Assembly: GCA_033002965.1 (NCBI GenBank)
Contig: JAURVB010012964.1
Span: 310,001-374,000 of the forward strand
DNA length: 64,000 nt
Direction of reading: 5' to 3'
Origin: Piper betle
Lineage: Eukaryota; Streptophyta; Magnoliopsida; Piperales; Piperaceae
Below are positions 45,763 to 56,090 of this stretch, in pieces. The notes beneath the pieces were generated by a model. It searched no databases and was not told where the DNA came from. It saw only the letters and a program-made list of their open reading frames with translations. A program made the position numbers and the translations under genes. Every line of letters begins with the position of its first letter. The first letter of the stretch is position 1.

Positions 45763-47379
45763 AGGAAAACTTTATCTCGGTCAAAGATAGAGACAATTTT
45801 CTATTCCAAACTTTAATGAGTCATCTACTCATAAAAATAGTCTAGATTTGAGTAGTAAAAATTGGCTGATTCTACTCAGAATCGCCGATTTTACTCGGCT
45901 CAATGCAAAATCGAGTCAAAATATTGGAGGATTGTTTGGGTAAAAATCGAATCATGAATCGGGTGATTCAAGCTAATTCGAGCCGATTCTTACCCCGAGT
46001 CGACGATGGCAAAAATTGGCCGATTTGGGGGGTGGCGGGGGACAGGGAGAGACAAGGGTGAGATGGTGGGGCAGCAACGACAACCGATGGGGGAAGGGGT
46101 AGCGGAGGAGTCTGGCGGCAGGGGGAGCCAAGGGTGGGGGACGGCAAGAGGAGATCTGGCGGTGGTGGGGGTGGTAGTTGGGGGGAGATGGGGCTGGGGG
46201 GAGAGACTGGCGCTGAAGTGGAGACAGGGGCGTGGCGGGAGGGTGGCAGGGGACGAGGTGCCAGGAGGGGGGGATGGGACTAGGGGGGTAGACCGGGGTG
46301 GGTGATGGGTGGGGTGGCGGGGGATGGGACTGGGGGAAGAGACCGAAGCGGTGGTGGGAGACGGGGTGGTGGGCCGGGGGGGGGGCGGTGGGGGGGATGG
46401 GACTAGGGGGGTAGACCGGGGTAGGCGATGGGTGGGGTGGCGGGGGGATGGGACTAGGGGGGAGAGACCGAAGCGGTGGTGGGAGACGGGCCGGCGGGCG
46501 GGGAGGGGGGAGGTGGGTAGACCACAGTGGACGATGGGGCGAGATGGGGAGAGACGTGGGCGTGGGGGGGAGACCGAGGCTGGGGGGGACGGGCTCGGCA
46601 GGCGGTGGGGGACGAGGCGGGGGGCAGTGGGGGAGACTTTGGGGGGGGGGGGGGGGGTGTTGGAGAGGGAGACAGGCGTGCGGCGGGCGACATGAGGAGG
46701 CAGGGAGGCGCAGATTGGGCGGCAATCGGCGGAGGAGAAGGATGGGCGGCGTCAGGGAGAGAGAATAGGGGGAAGAAATTGCAAGTGGCATTCTCGTAAT
46801 TAAAAGTTGACTCAACTTATACTTGAGTCAAAAATAATAACTAATTCCAAATAATTCAAAAAAATCCAAAATATATGGGAAAATATTATAAAATATAATA
46901 CACATAGTAATATAAAAATGACATCAGAATGACATATTTTATAACTAATAACCCACTAATTTTGACTAAGTAGAAATTTTTGTGTAAGACCAGTTTGGAC
47001 CAATCCAACTGATCCGATTCCTAACCAATTTAAACCGATTCGATCCGATTCAGTGACTTCTTCGAAAACCGATTCATACCCCAATTCCAATTTGTACAAC
47101 TATAGTCTAGATTTGATGAAAAGAAAACCACCCGCTCCATGCCTTCCATTGTGTGATGCCGATAGCCATTTCCGGCCATGGTCGACCAAGCCTAACCACC
47201 CCATCCAATCTAAGCCACGCTAGTCGGCGACGCTAGTCGGCGACGGCCAGGCTTCACCACTACACACAATGAAGCGGGTGTAAAGGGTAGTTTTCTTTTT
47301 TCATCAAATCTTGACCATTGACCGTCATAGTGATTAGACAGTATAGATTTACTTTTGGCTGAGATAAATTTTTCCCTCT
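45763..47379. mobile_element. Non-autonomous terminal-inverted-repeat DNA element
   Basis: The left end AGGAAAACTTTATCTCGGTC and the right end (reverse complement) AGAGGGAAAAATTTATCTCAGCC pair over about 30 bp with mismatches. Both sides adjoin TATATATA. No transposase is seen. The interior carries an extremely G-rich block and a GAGTCAA module also present in the solo LTR at 56250. Superfamily not assigned. Confidence 0.6.
46010..46795 (+). repeat. Strand-asymmetric G-rich block
   Basis: About 0.8 kb dominated by G on the plus strand with a G17 run (46641-46657) and imperfect minisatellite units (GATGGGACTAGGGGGGTAGA, near 46273, 46398, 46447). The long proline-rich minus-strand frame across it is a composition artefact. 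There is strong potential for G-quadruplexes. Confidence 0.8.
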
Positions 47380-47818
47380 ATATATATAGCATAAAGCTCT
47401 TTCATCTTATATCATATGTCAAAGATAAAATAATAGTCTAATTCCCTAATATCTATAATTAATCATATTCACAATAATTTGAGGTTATTAATCAACTAAG
47501 ACTAACTTGAATAGAATTTATCCGAACTACCATAAACATGATTAGGATTTGGGTGGAATTCGTTCATTCATGGGTAATCCAAAAAATAGCTTGCCAACGA
47601 ATCCCCAATGCATATGGAAGATCAATTATACAACAACATAGACAAATTCACTATTAAGTTATAAGCCAAACTGACTACGAGATACATAATTGTAAGACTT
47701 GAGAGAGAGCTATTCTCAAACAAGATTGAACGAGCAAAAACATCAAGGCTTCACATTAAGTTTTATGCAGGGAACCGAGGCAAAAAGAACGGTTTTGGAT
47801 TAAGTTCCTACTCTTCAT
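47380..47818. other. Downstream region of the Aurora pseudogene
   Basis: No gene; probably 3' flanking sequence. Confidence 0.5.
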
Positions 47819-49104
47819 TTATGAACAAATTCCAGACGAATCAGAGTTCTTCACTATCCACGGATGCCGCAAAATTTTCTCCAAGGAAAGCCTCTTTTCT
47901 GAATCCTTGACGAGAAGCTTTACCAGTCAAAGGGGCAGAAATATATGACCAGAACAACATAGGAAACACTATTTAGTTGTTTGCAACTATTACCCTTTCA
48001 CCCTTTCACCCTATCCACAAAACATTGTTTCAATTCTTTCTTACCCGCCGAATTAGATCTTTCGCTTCTGCAGACACATGAGCAGCAGGGAATTGCAGGT
48101 CAATTTGCATTATCCTGCATCACAATTAGTTCAGAAGCATTTTAACTGATTAAATTCTGAAGCGACAGTAGGGTAATTTTTTTTTTTTGCGCAACCTTCT
48201 GAAAAGATTATTCTGGGTCTTAGATCCAAATGGTGGATCTCCATAGAGGAACTCGTAATAGAGCACACCCAACGTCCAATTGTCAACAGTGTAGTCTCAA
48301 GCTCTCTTCTCAACCATTTCTGGTGCTAGGTAGTCCAAAGTCCCACACATGGTCATGCGCTTGAACTTAGACTGGACTGACAACCCAAAATCTGCAATCT
48401 TCAACCGACCCTGTACAACAGCTTTCCCTCATCTTCAGTTACATAAAATTATTATCAATCAGTGACTTCAATATACATAATAAAAATAATTGGGATAAGT
48501 TTCCTTATAATAGAAATCTGTGAAATAAAAATCTGGCGATGCTACAAGCTACAAGCAGGTGCTTGATACACTCCAAAAAGTTTGTCAGGGGTGCATATCA
48601 TGACAACCGAAAGAGAAATCAATAGCCCAATTCACAAACAGATATGAAGCAAGTATGCAGATCCTAAGCAAGAATTATCATGATCAAACTGTTTAAGTAT
48701 ACCTGGAAATCTATCAACAAATTCTCCGGCTTAATATCCCGATGAATCACATGGTTTTCGTGGCAGTAGATTAGAGCTCTGGTCAGGCTGGCCATGTTCT
48801 ACCCAATCAACGCCAAAAAAAAAGTACAAAATATAAAACACGATCACATTACAGAAAACAGTATCTAAAAGGTTCAAACCCTTCTTTTTTTAACAAAAAA
48901 GCGCACAACTCCTTAAAGTGGCAGCACGCCTCTCCGAAAAACATCTGTGCTTCCGGAGCTCCTTGTACAGCTCCCCCGAGCCGCGAACTCGAGGATGAGG
49001 AAGATGCGCTCCTCGTTGTTGAACCAGCCGAAGAGGCGGAGCACGTTAGGGTGCTTGAGGGTGCTCTGTATCTCGATCTCCCGACGCACCTGCTTGTGGC
49101 TACG

Positions 49105-49646
49105 TGTTCTGATCATCAGGAGCGGGAAGAATTCCATTCCCTCGATATGCCAACCCTGCGGATCGTGAAGCCATATCCAATACAGTTTTTATCCTTCCTC
49201 AAGATTGTATCAATGTCTATCCTTCCTCAAGATTGTATCAATGTCTCAGCAATGAACATAAACTGTAAACTGAAACAAAATTCAAATATGTAACATTTAC
49301 GAACAAAACACCGAACAGAGCAAATATTGAAATGACGAATAGAGGAATGCAGAAGAATTTAAATTATGTGAATCAGAAGAGGAATGAGATTGGGAAGGAG
49401 TTTTGAGAACTGAGAAAGGAGGAAGGAAGGGAGATGAAGTGAGAAGACAGCAATGAAGAAGTTGAAAATTTCGTATCCTCCTTTTTAATACACTTTCTCC
49501 CCTTTTATACATTCATTCACAATTTGAATTTAAATTTCATATCATGGCTCTTATGATGAGTATCAAAATTCGAATTATTATTCTATGAAGAGTATCAAAA
49601 TTCTAAAATTCCAATTTATCCCTCCACTTGGATCTTCTTCATATCA
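49105..49646 (-). repeat. 3' LTR of the chromovirus
   Basis: 542 bp. It holds an extra tandem copy of the 28 bp TATCCTTCCTCAAGATTGTA... unit (49189-49245), which accounts for the length difference from the other LTR. The polypurine tract AAGGGGGAGGGAA abuts it (minus strand 49659-49647). Confidence 0.92.
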
Positions 49647-49659
49647 TTCCCTCCCCCTT

Positions 49660-50398
49660 ATCAACGACCTTGTCCTCAAGGGAGGAAAAATCATCAAAGA
49701 GCAGCATTAATCGAGCTTTAGATTCTAGGGTACTATCTGCAGTTGTAAGGTCCTCCCATAGTACCATAAAATTGCCTCCTTCAGCTGAATTTTTTGCTCG
49801 TCTCATGGATTTAATCTTTGAGCAATATATTCCCAATTGTTCTGAAAAAGATGGCAAGGAGGATCCTTATCTGTCTCTGGCGCCCAATTTCGCTTTAAGC
49901 AAAGAAATGTGAAATACATCATGTACTCAAGATCCTTCAAGGCAAAGCTAATTTGTAAGCAACTTCACCAATTCGTTGCACAATCTGATAAGGACCAAAA
50001 AATCTTGGCGACAGTTTCATATGTCGATTCATCCTTGCTGAAACCTGTTTATATGGATGTAACCTTACATATACCCAATCCCCTGGATTAAAACTCTTCT
50101 CTATATGATGTTTATCATACATCCTCTTCATCCTTTCCTAAGATAATTTCAAATGCTGCTTCAATAAGGTCAAGATTTGATCTCTAGATTGTAATTCACT
50201 ATCAACATCTGAAAGGTGAGCAGTTCCAGGAACATAAGTGAGTAGTGTAGGAGGAGGTCTTTCGTATACTGCTTCAAAAGGAGTACAATTAGTTGATGAG
50301 TGCCAGCTAGTATTGTAGGTATATTCTGCCCATGATAACCATTTTGTCCATTCTTTTGGTTGATCTCCCACAAAGCATCTTAAGTACATTTGTAAAAT
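49660..50398 (-). pseudogene. Integrase C-terminus and chromodomain-like end
   Basis: The minus strand reads KEWTKWLSWAEYTYNTSWHSS, TPFEAVYERPPP, a frameshift or stop, then VYVRLHPYKQVS...LSPRFFGPYQIVQRIGEVAYKLALP (50060-49937), the GPY/F module. Beyond it, broken frames keep VLWEDL and FSSLEDKV (about 49765-49680), which resemble the end of a chromodomain. Confidence 0.75.
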
Positions 50399-51139
50399 TC
50401 AGTTTACCACTTCTATTTGGCCGTCAGTTTGTGGATGGTAAGCTGAGCTGTAATTAAAGGATGTTCCCTGAAGATTAAATAATTCTTTCCCAAATGAACT
50501 TGTAAAGATGGCATCTCGATCGCACACAATTGAATTCGGCATGCCATGAAGCTTGAATACATTATCAAAGAAGATTTGAGCAACTGTGATGGCTGAATAA
50601 GGATGACTCAAAGGCATGAAGTGGCTGTACTTAGAAAGTCTGTCCACAACCACTAAAATTGAAGTACGACCCTTTGAATTAGATAAACCATCAATGAAAT
50701 CCATCGATATATCAGTCCAAATGTGTGCAAGGATTGGCAAGGGTTGAAGGAGTCCTGCCGGTGATGTGTTGGCCAATTTATGTTGCTGACATATCTCACA
50801 TATTCGAACTATTTCCCTCACATGATCTTTCATTTTGGACCAAAAGAAAACAACTTGTATTCGTCGAAGAGTTTTCTAGTATCCTTCATGAGAACTTTTG
50901 TGAAATTCTGATGCAATAATATCTATCAATTCAAATGGATTCAACAGATAAATTCGATGTTTAAAATATATAATTCCATCCTTGAAGGTCCAGCTTAAAG
51001 ATAAGCCTCTTTCTTCAATCTGTTTAACAATCTGTTGCATCATTGGTTCCTCTTTAACAGCCTGTTTAATAGTTTCCAACCATGTGGGAATGGGGCATGA
51101 AATAGCATGGATGGTGGCTTCCTCATGTATTCTTGACAA
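50399..51139 (-). pseudogene. Chromovirus integrase zinc finger and catalytic core
   Basis: FHKSSHEGY (about 50876) and ICEICQQHKLAN are the zinc-binding parts. The core has WTDISMDFIDGL (Asp), SIVCDRDAIFTS (Asp) and HPQTDGQIEVVN (Glu). A stop at about 50875 interrupts the zinc finger. Confidence 0.88.
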
Positions 51140-51158
51140 GGCATCTGCTACTGAATTG

Positions 51159-52292
51159 TTAATCCCTTTCTTGTATTCTATGGAAAAATCGAATCCCTAT
51201 CAATTTGACTAACCATTTCTGCTGTGGTGTTGTAGACAATTTCTGTTGCCACAAATACCTCAAACTTGCATGATCAGTTCTCACCACAAATGTTCTTCCC
51301 AGTAAATATTGTCTCCAACGCTGAACTGCTAATACAAGGGCTAATAGCTCTTTTTCGTAAGTGGACAGCAAAAGATTCCTCCCATGTAAGGCCTTGCTAA
51401 AGTATGCCACTGGTGCTTGATTTTGCATCAACACAGCTCCAATTCCCTTACTTGAAGCATCACACTCCACAATGAACTTTTTAGAGAAATCCGGCAACAC
51501 CAAAAGTGGTTCAGTTATGACAGCTATTTTGAGATCATTGAAAGCCTTCAAAGCCAAAGGTGTCCAATTGAAAGAGTCCTTCTTTAACATGGAAGTTAGG
51601 GGTTCAGCAATGCAACCATAGCCTTTGATAAATTTCCTATAGTAACCAGTGAGACCAAGAAACCCTCTCAAGGCTTTGATGGACTCAGGTTGAGGCCATT
51701 GTTTAACAACTAAAACTTTATCCGGATCCATTGCCACCTGACCCTTGTAAATGATGTGACCAAGATAGCTCACTTTCTCCTGTCCAAAAGAGCACTTTTC
51801 TTGTTTAACAAACAAGGTATGAGCTCGTAGTATATCAAATGTAGTTTTTAAATGAGCCAGGTGTTCTTTCCAACTGGAGCTGTATATCAGAATATCATCA
51901 AAGAATACTAGAACAAATTGACGAAGATGATCATGAAAAATTGAGTTCATGAGAGATTGGAAGGTTGAAGGCGCATTAGTAAGCCCAAAAGGCATAACTA
52001 AGAATTCATAATGACCTTCATGAGTTCGAAATGCAGTTTTATAGATGTCATTCATAGACATTCTAATTTGATGATATCCAGACCTCAGATCCAATTTAGA
52101 AAAAATTCTAGCATGATAGAGCTCATCTAATAAATCATCAATCAAGGGTATAGGAAACTTATCTTTGATGGTTTGTTGATTAAGGGCACAATAATCAACA
52201 CAAAGGCGCCAGGAACCACCTTTCTTCCTCACCAACAATACCGGCGATGAATAAGGACTATGGCTATGCTTTATTATCCCAGCCTCTAACAT
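51159..52292 (-). pseudogene. Chromovirus reverse transcriptase and RNase H
   Basis: A 377-codon open stretch: KKGGSWRLCVDYCALN, FSKLDLRSGYHQIRM, FGLTNAPSTFQSLMN, catalytic VFFDDILIYSSS, FLGLTGYYRKFI, then RNase H VECDASSKGIGAVL, STYEKELLALV and RTDHASLRYLW. It begins at the RT N-terminus right after a stop in the protease-RT linker (52299) and ends in a frame break at 51159. The catalytic residues I can check are present; Cys replaces the common Arg in VDYRALN. Confidence 0.9.
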
Positions 52293-52301
52293 TTTAGATA
52301 C

Positions 52302-53174
52302 CTACCTCTCAATTTCTGACTTTTGAATTGGGGGGTATCTATAGGGCCTGGATACTACTAGTATTGCTGTTGGCAGTAGGGGAATACTGTGATCATGACT
52401 TCGTGGAGGAGGAAGCTGCTTTGGCTTTTCAAAAATATCCTTGTAAGTTTCCAGCAACATAGTCATCTCCAGTAGCTTTTCTGCATCTAAGGGAAGGAAT
52501 GATGATTTGAATTCACTTGAATTTGGTGTTGCTGTTAACTGCAACAACACACCTTGTTTTCTTTTGACAACAGTTTTGATCATTTTATTCTTTCCCACTA
52601 CTTGCATAGGAGAACGTTTGATACCTTGTAACTGGATTTCCTTCCCATTAACTACGAATGTCATTTGAAGTTTGTCGAAGTTCCATACAATTGCTCCTAA
52701 TGTTCGAAGCCATTGAATTCCTAACACCATGTCAAATTCTCTCAAAGGCAACAGATGAAAATCAGCAGACAACTCATGTCCTTGAGTAGTCCAATTCACC
52801 TCCTTACAGCTACCAGGGCTGGTGAGACGATCCCCATTTGCCACCACCACTTCCATTCTTTTAGTTGAATCCTCTTTAATGTTCAACTTAATGGCCAAAT
52901 TTTGATCCAGGAAATTATTAGTGGATCCGAAATCCACTAAAATATGTATCATTTGCTTTTTAAGCACTCCTTGGATCTTCATTGTCTCCGGTGTTACTTC
53001 ACCTGTATAGGCTTGCAAGGATAATTTTAGTAGGTCAGCATCTATCACTTGTTCTTCCTCCACTGTATTTTCCTCCGTATTCTGAATCTGCAGAAGATTG
53101 TTCCTCCATAGACCATATAGCTTGAATGCTAAACAATTTCTTGCATCTATGTCCTGGAACAAATCTTTCATCAC
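52302..53174 (-). pseudogene. Chromovirus protease and linker
   Basis: The retropepsin motif reads HILVDFGSTNNFLD at about residue 78: the D-S/T-G active site has become D-F-G, which should impair catalysis. EFDMVLGIQWL (flap side) and the pre-RT linker (PPRSHDHSIPLL...RPYRYPP) follow. It overlaps the gag frame (53763-53035) in another register, so a frameshift or readthrough is implied. Confidence 0.8.
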
Positions 53175-54128
53175 AGTTAAAACATAGTCCTTTTGCCCTC
53201 CTTTGAGCCATTTCTTCGATGGTCAATTTCTTAATCATCTTACTAGGATTCTTGTCTGCAGATGTTGTAGGTGTAGAAAACACAGTCTCTCCTGTGGATT
53301 TCATTTTGTTGCCACTTATCCAATTGGAAGTTCTGCTAACTTTTGTCTTTGATTCATACAATTTAGCATAGCTAAGAGCAGCTCTCAATGTTCTCGGCTT
53401 CTGAGCTTTGACATCTATGCGTAAATTCTCTTTCAATCCTCCAGTAAAAAAACTGACTTGCTGATCAATTGTAACATTACCTGCTTTAGTGACCAACCGA
53501 ATAAAAGTTTTGTAGTAATCTATCACTGATCCAATTTGTCTGAATTTTGACAACTCTTCGAAATGATCCTCAAACTCAGAAGATCCATACCTTGATAAAA
53601 TTTCATCTTTAAAATCAGTCCAAGTTATGATCAGGTTTTCTTTCTTGAATAATTGATACCAAAGTTGTGCCTCATCATCCAAATGATAGGCAGCCATGGC
53701 GACTTTGTTCTTTTCCATTGTTTTATACAATTCAAAATATTGCTCACAATGATACAACCACACAATTGGATCAGATTCCCCATTATACCTCTAGAATTTC
53801 AACCTACTCACTTGAGATGACAACGGTGTTTCTGACAAGTAAGGGGATAATTGTTCCCGATTACTTGCTCTATAATCAGAATTGTAACTATAAATCTGTA
53901 ATCGATCTTGAACATCCTTATGAGCAGAATTTTCCAATTGAGTAATACGGTTATTGAATGTCACCATGGATTCTTGTATCATTTTCAAAGTTTGATTACA
54001 TGTATCTAGTGAATCCTGAATCCTTACCTGACCTATTGCAATGGACGAGATATCCAGATTTTTAGAAGTTACCTCATTCTCTAACTCTTCTGGTAACTCC
54101 AATTTGTTGCCATCCCTAGGTCGAATCA
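53035..54128 (-). pseudogene. Chromovirus gag
   Basis: The N-terminal part (54120-53791) is coiled-coil-like. After a stop (53790) comes the core: WLYHCEQYFELYKT, DDEAQLWYQLFKK, WTDFKDEILSRYG, FFTGGLKENLRIDV. The knuckle CFNCDERFVPGHRCKKLF (53174 region) is of the CX2CX7HxC kind found in plant chromoviruses. Confidence 0.85.
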
Positions 54129-54140
54129 GCTCTGATACCA
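54129..54140 (-). promoter_or_regulatory. Primer binding site, initiator tRNA-Met type
   Basis: The minus strand reads TGGTATCAGAGC, 3 bp from the 5' LTR. Confidence 0.9.
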
Positions 54141-54143
54141 ATT

Positions 54144-54657
54144 TGTTCTGATCATCAGGAGCAGAAAGAATTCCCTTCCCTCGATCTGCCAACCCTGCGG
54201 ATCGTGAAGCCATATCCAATACAATTTTTATCCTTCCTCAAGATTGTATCAATGTCTCAGCAATGAACATAAACTGTAAACTGAAACAGAATTCAAATAT
54301 GTAACATTCACGAACAAAACACCGAACAGAGCAAATATCGAAATGACGAACAGAGGAATGCAGAGGAATTTGAATTATGTGAATCAGAAGAGGAATGAGA
54401 TTGGGAAGGAGTTCTGAGAACTGAGAAAGGAGGAAGGAAGGGAGACGAAGTGAGAAGACAGCAATGAAGAAGTTGAAAATTTCATATCCTCCTTTTTCAT
54501 ACACTTTCTCCCCTTTTATACATTCATTCACAATTTGAATTTAAATTTCATATCACGGCTCTTATGATGAGTATCAAAATTCGAATTATCATTCTATGAA
54601 GAGTATCAAAATTCCAAAATTCCAATTTATCCCTCCACTTGGATCTTCTTCATATCA
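54144..54657 (-). repeat. 5' LTR of the chromovirus
   Basis: 514 bp, TGTTCTGATC...ATATCA on the plus strand. Confidence 0.92.
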
Positions 54658-55429
54658 CTGTGGTCCTTCTCTAGCTGCTTCTTGAACAGCACCTTCAACG
54701 CCACCAAGTACTTGCTCTGTCCCTGCCCACAAAACCATACATTTCCATAAAAAAATAATAAAAAATCCAACTTTGTAACACCTATTGCCCATAAAAACGA
54801 AATTTAAAGAAAATCTAAGAAATCCAACTTTTCATCAAAAACTAGACGACATGGGTAGTGGAAGATCAGCTGATACTGCTCTCATTTTATATAGTTTGTT
54901 TGGTTCTAAAATATTGATTTATTAGCATAACATTGTTCAGTTTGTTCGATTGATTTTATTTCTTAACAATAGTTGGACTCTGTTTAACTTTTCAAACACC
55001 TAAAATGTGACCATAAAATCGAAGTTGACCTGAACCCAAATAATCCAACTTTTGAACCAATGACAAAATGAACCCAAATAATCCAACTCTTGAAACACCT
55101 AAAAAATTTGACCATGACAAGGAAATTGACCGAAGAAACTCTAAAATTGGCCGAAGAAACTTCTAAAAATTGGCATACAAAATCGAAACAGTCCAACTTT
55201 TGAAAAATTGAGGACAAGGATAGCAGGAGATCAGACCTTCTTCTCTCAAGCAAGGTAGACCTTGCCGAACTTGCCCTGGCCGAGGGGCCTTCCGATCTCG
55301 AAGTCGGCCATGGTCCACTTGGGGAGGGGCTCCTGCAAGAGAAGGAGTGAGGAAGCATTGAAGAAAACGAAGGGGAGCGAGGGGAGGGAAGAGGCTCACC
55401 GGCTTCTTCTCTGGGATGGAGTTCGCCAT

Positions 55430-56090
55430 GGCACGACACGGTGTCGTCAGAAATTTCTCCCTTCCCGTCGAAGAAGACAACCGCTTTTCTGTGTGTTTTC
55501 AAATTTCAAACGCCCTTCTTTCTTTTACCCGTTTTATCCCTAGGTTAGAGGGGTGGTTATCGGTCGGGCCCTCGAGTATTGGCCAAGCAATTACATTAAT
55601 TTTTGTACCTAACCCAGTTATTTATTCTTTAATTTTTTATTATTTAAACCCAAATCATAGTATTTACCCTTAAGCAAATCTGAACATGACCATTTAAACC
55701 CAATTATAATATGAAAAAATTGAACATAAATAATAATATAAAAAATTAATTAAAAATAATTATATAAAAATATAAAGAGATTAAGTAGGCTAATATAAAG
55801 ATAAATAAAATAGAATAAATATTAGTTTTATATATAAACAAATATATTTTTAGTATAAATCATAGTAAAATTATAATTTATTAAAATTTTGTATTATTGA
55901 TACTGAATAATTGATACGTGGTACCCAAAACCAAACCCAACATTTATAGAACACTTATCTAGTTGCTTAAAATCAGACTATATTATATGGATACTAAATA
56001 TTGACAAAGTTTGTTCAAATGTGAACGAGTAGTATGTGAGAAGTACAGCATGTCTAACATGTGTACTAATTTGGGTATTTTCCTTAGATT
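55430..56090. other. Upstream region of the Aurora pseudogene
   Basis: The minus-strand 5' flank of the ATG is GC-richer to about 55560, then strongly AT-rich to 56090. No gene. Presumably it held the former promoter. Confidence 0.5.

Larger units (their letters stand above)
49105..54657 (-). mobile_element. Near-complete chromovirus (Ty3/gypsy) inside the Aurora exon
   Basis: LTRs 49105-49646 and 54144-54657 (TGTTCTGATC...CATATCA) flank, on the minus strand, primer site, gag, protease, RT, RNase H, integrase and a chromodomain-like end. The LTRs differ at about 18 sites plus one 28 bp duplication (about 3.5% of sites by eye). Flanks CTACG (49100-49104) and CTGTG (54658-54662) match at three of five bases; removing one copy restores the Aurora frame exactly. 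Frames are broken at several points, so it is probably immobile now. Confidence 0.95.
47819..55429 (-). pseudogene. Aurora kinase (plant AUR1/2-like), seven exons, disrupted
   Basis: Minus-strand exons: 55429-55400 (MANSIPEKKP), 55332-55237, 54722-54658 continued at 49099-48917, 48798-48703, 48410-48196, 48114-48045 and 47917-47819, about 284 codons in all, the size of plant Aurora 1/2. Landmarks: glycine loop [12 protein letters not shown] lysine, RREIEIQS with the alpha-C Glu, [12 protein letters not shown], activation segment [25 protein letters not shown]. Aurora kinases phosphorylate histone H3 and control spindle and cytokinesis. Lesions: TGA at 55248-55246 (VYLA-stop-EKK), a 5.55 kb chromovirus inside exon 3, one G missing at 48977-48973, intron-3 donor changed to TT (48916-48915), Leu for Trp after DFG, TGA at 48299-48297. 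Introns are kept, so it is a decayed duplicate or unitary loss, not a retrocopy. Confidence 0.93.

Noticed and set aside
45973..46815. 280-codon proline-rich minus-strand frame and several G-rich frames opposite
   Set aside because: Open only because the block is almost free of A/T; no start context, domain or splice signal; lies inside a repeat element.
55526..55536. Mitosis-specific (MSA, AACGG) promoter motif upstream of the Aurora pseudogene
   Set aside because: Only the five-base core fits; the flanks do not match the consensus and a chance match is likely.
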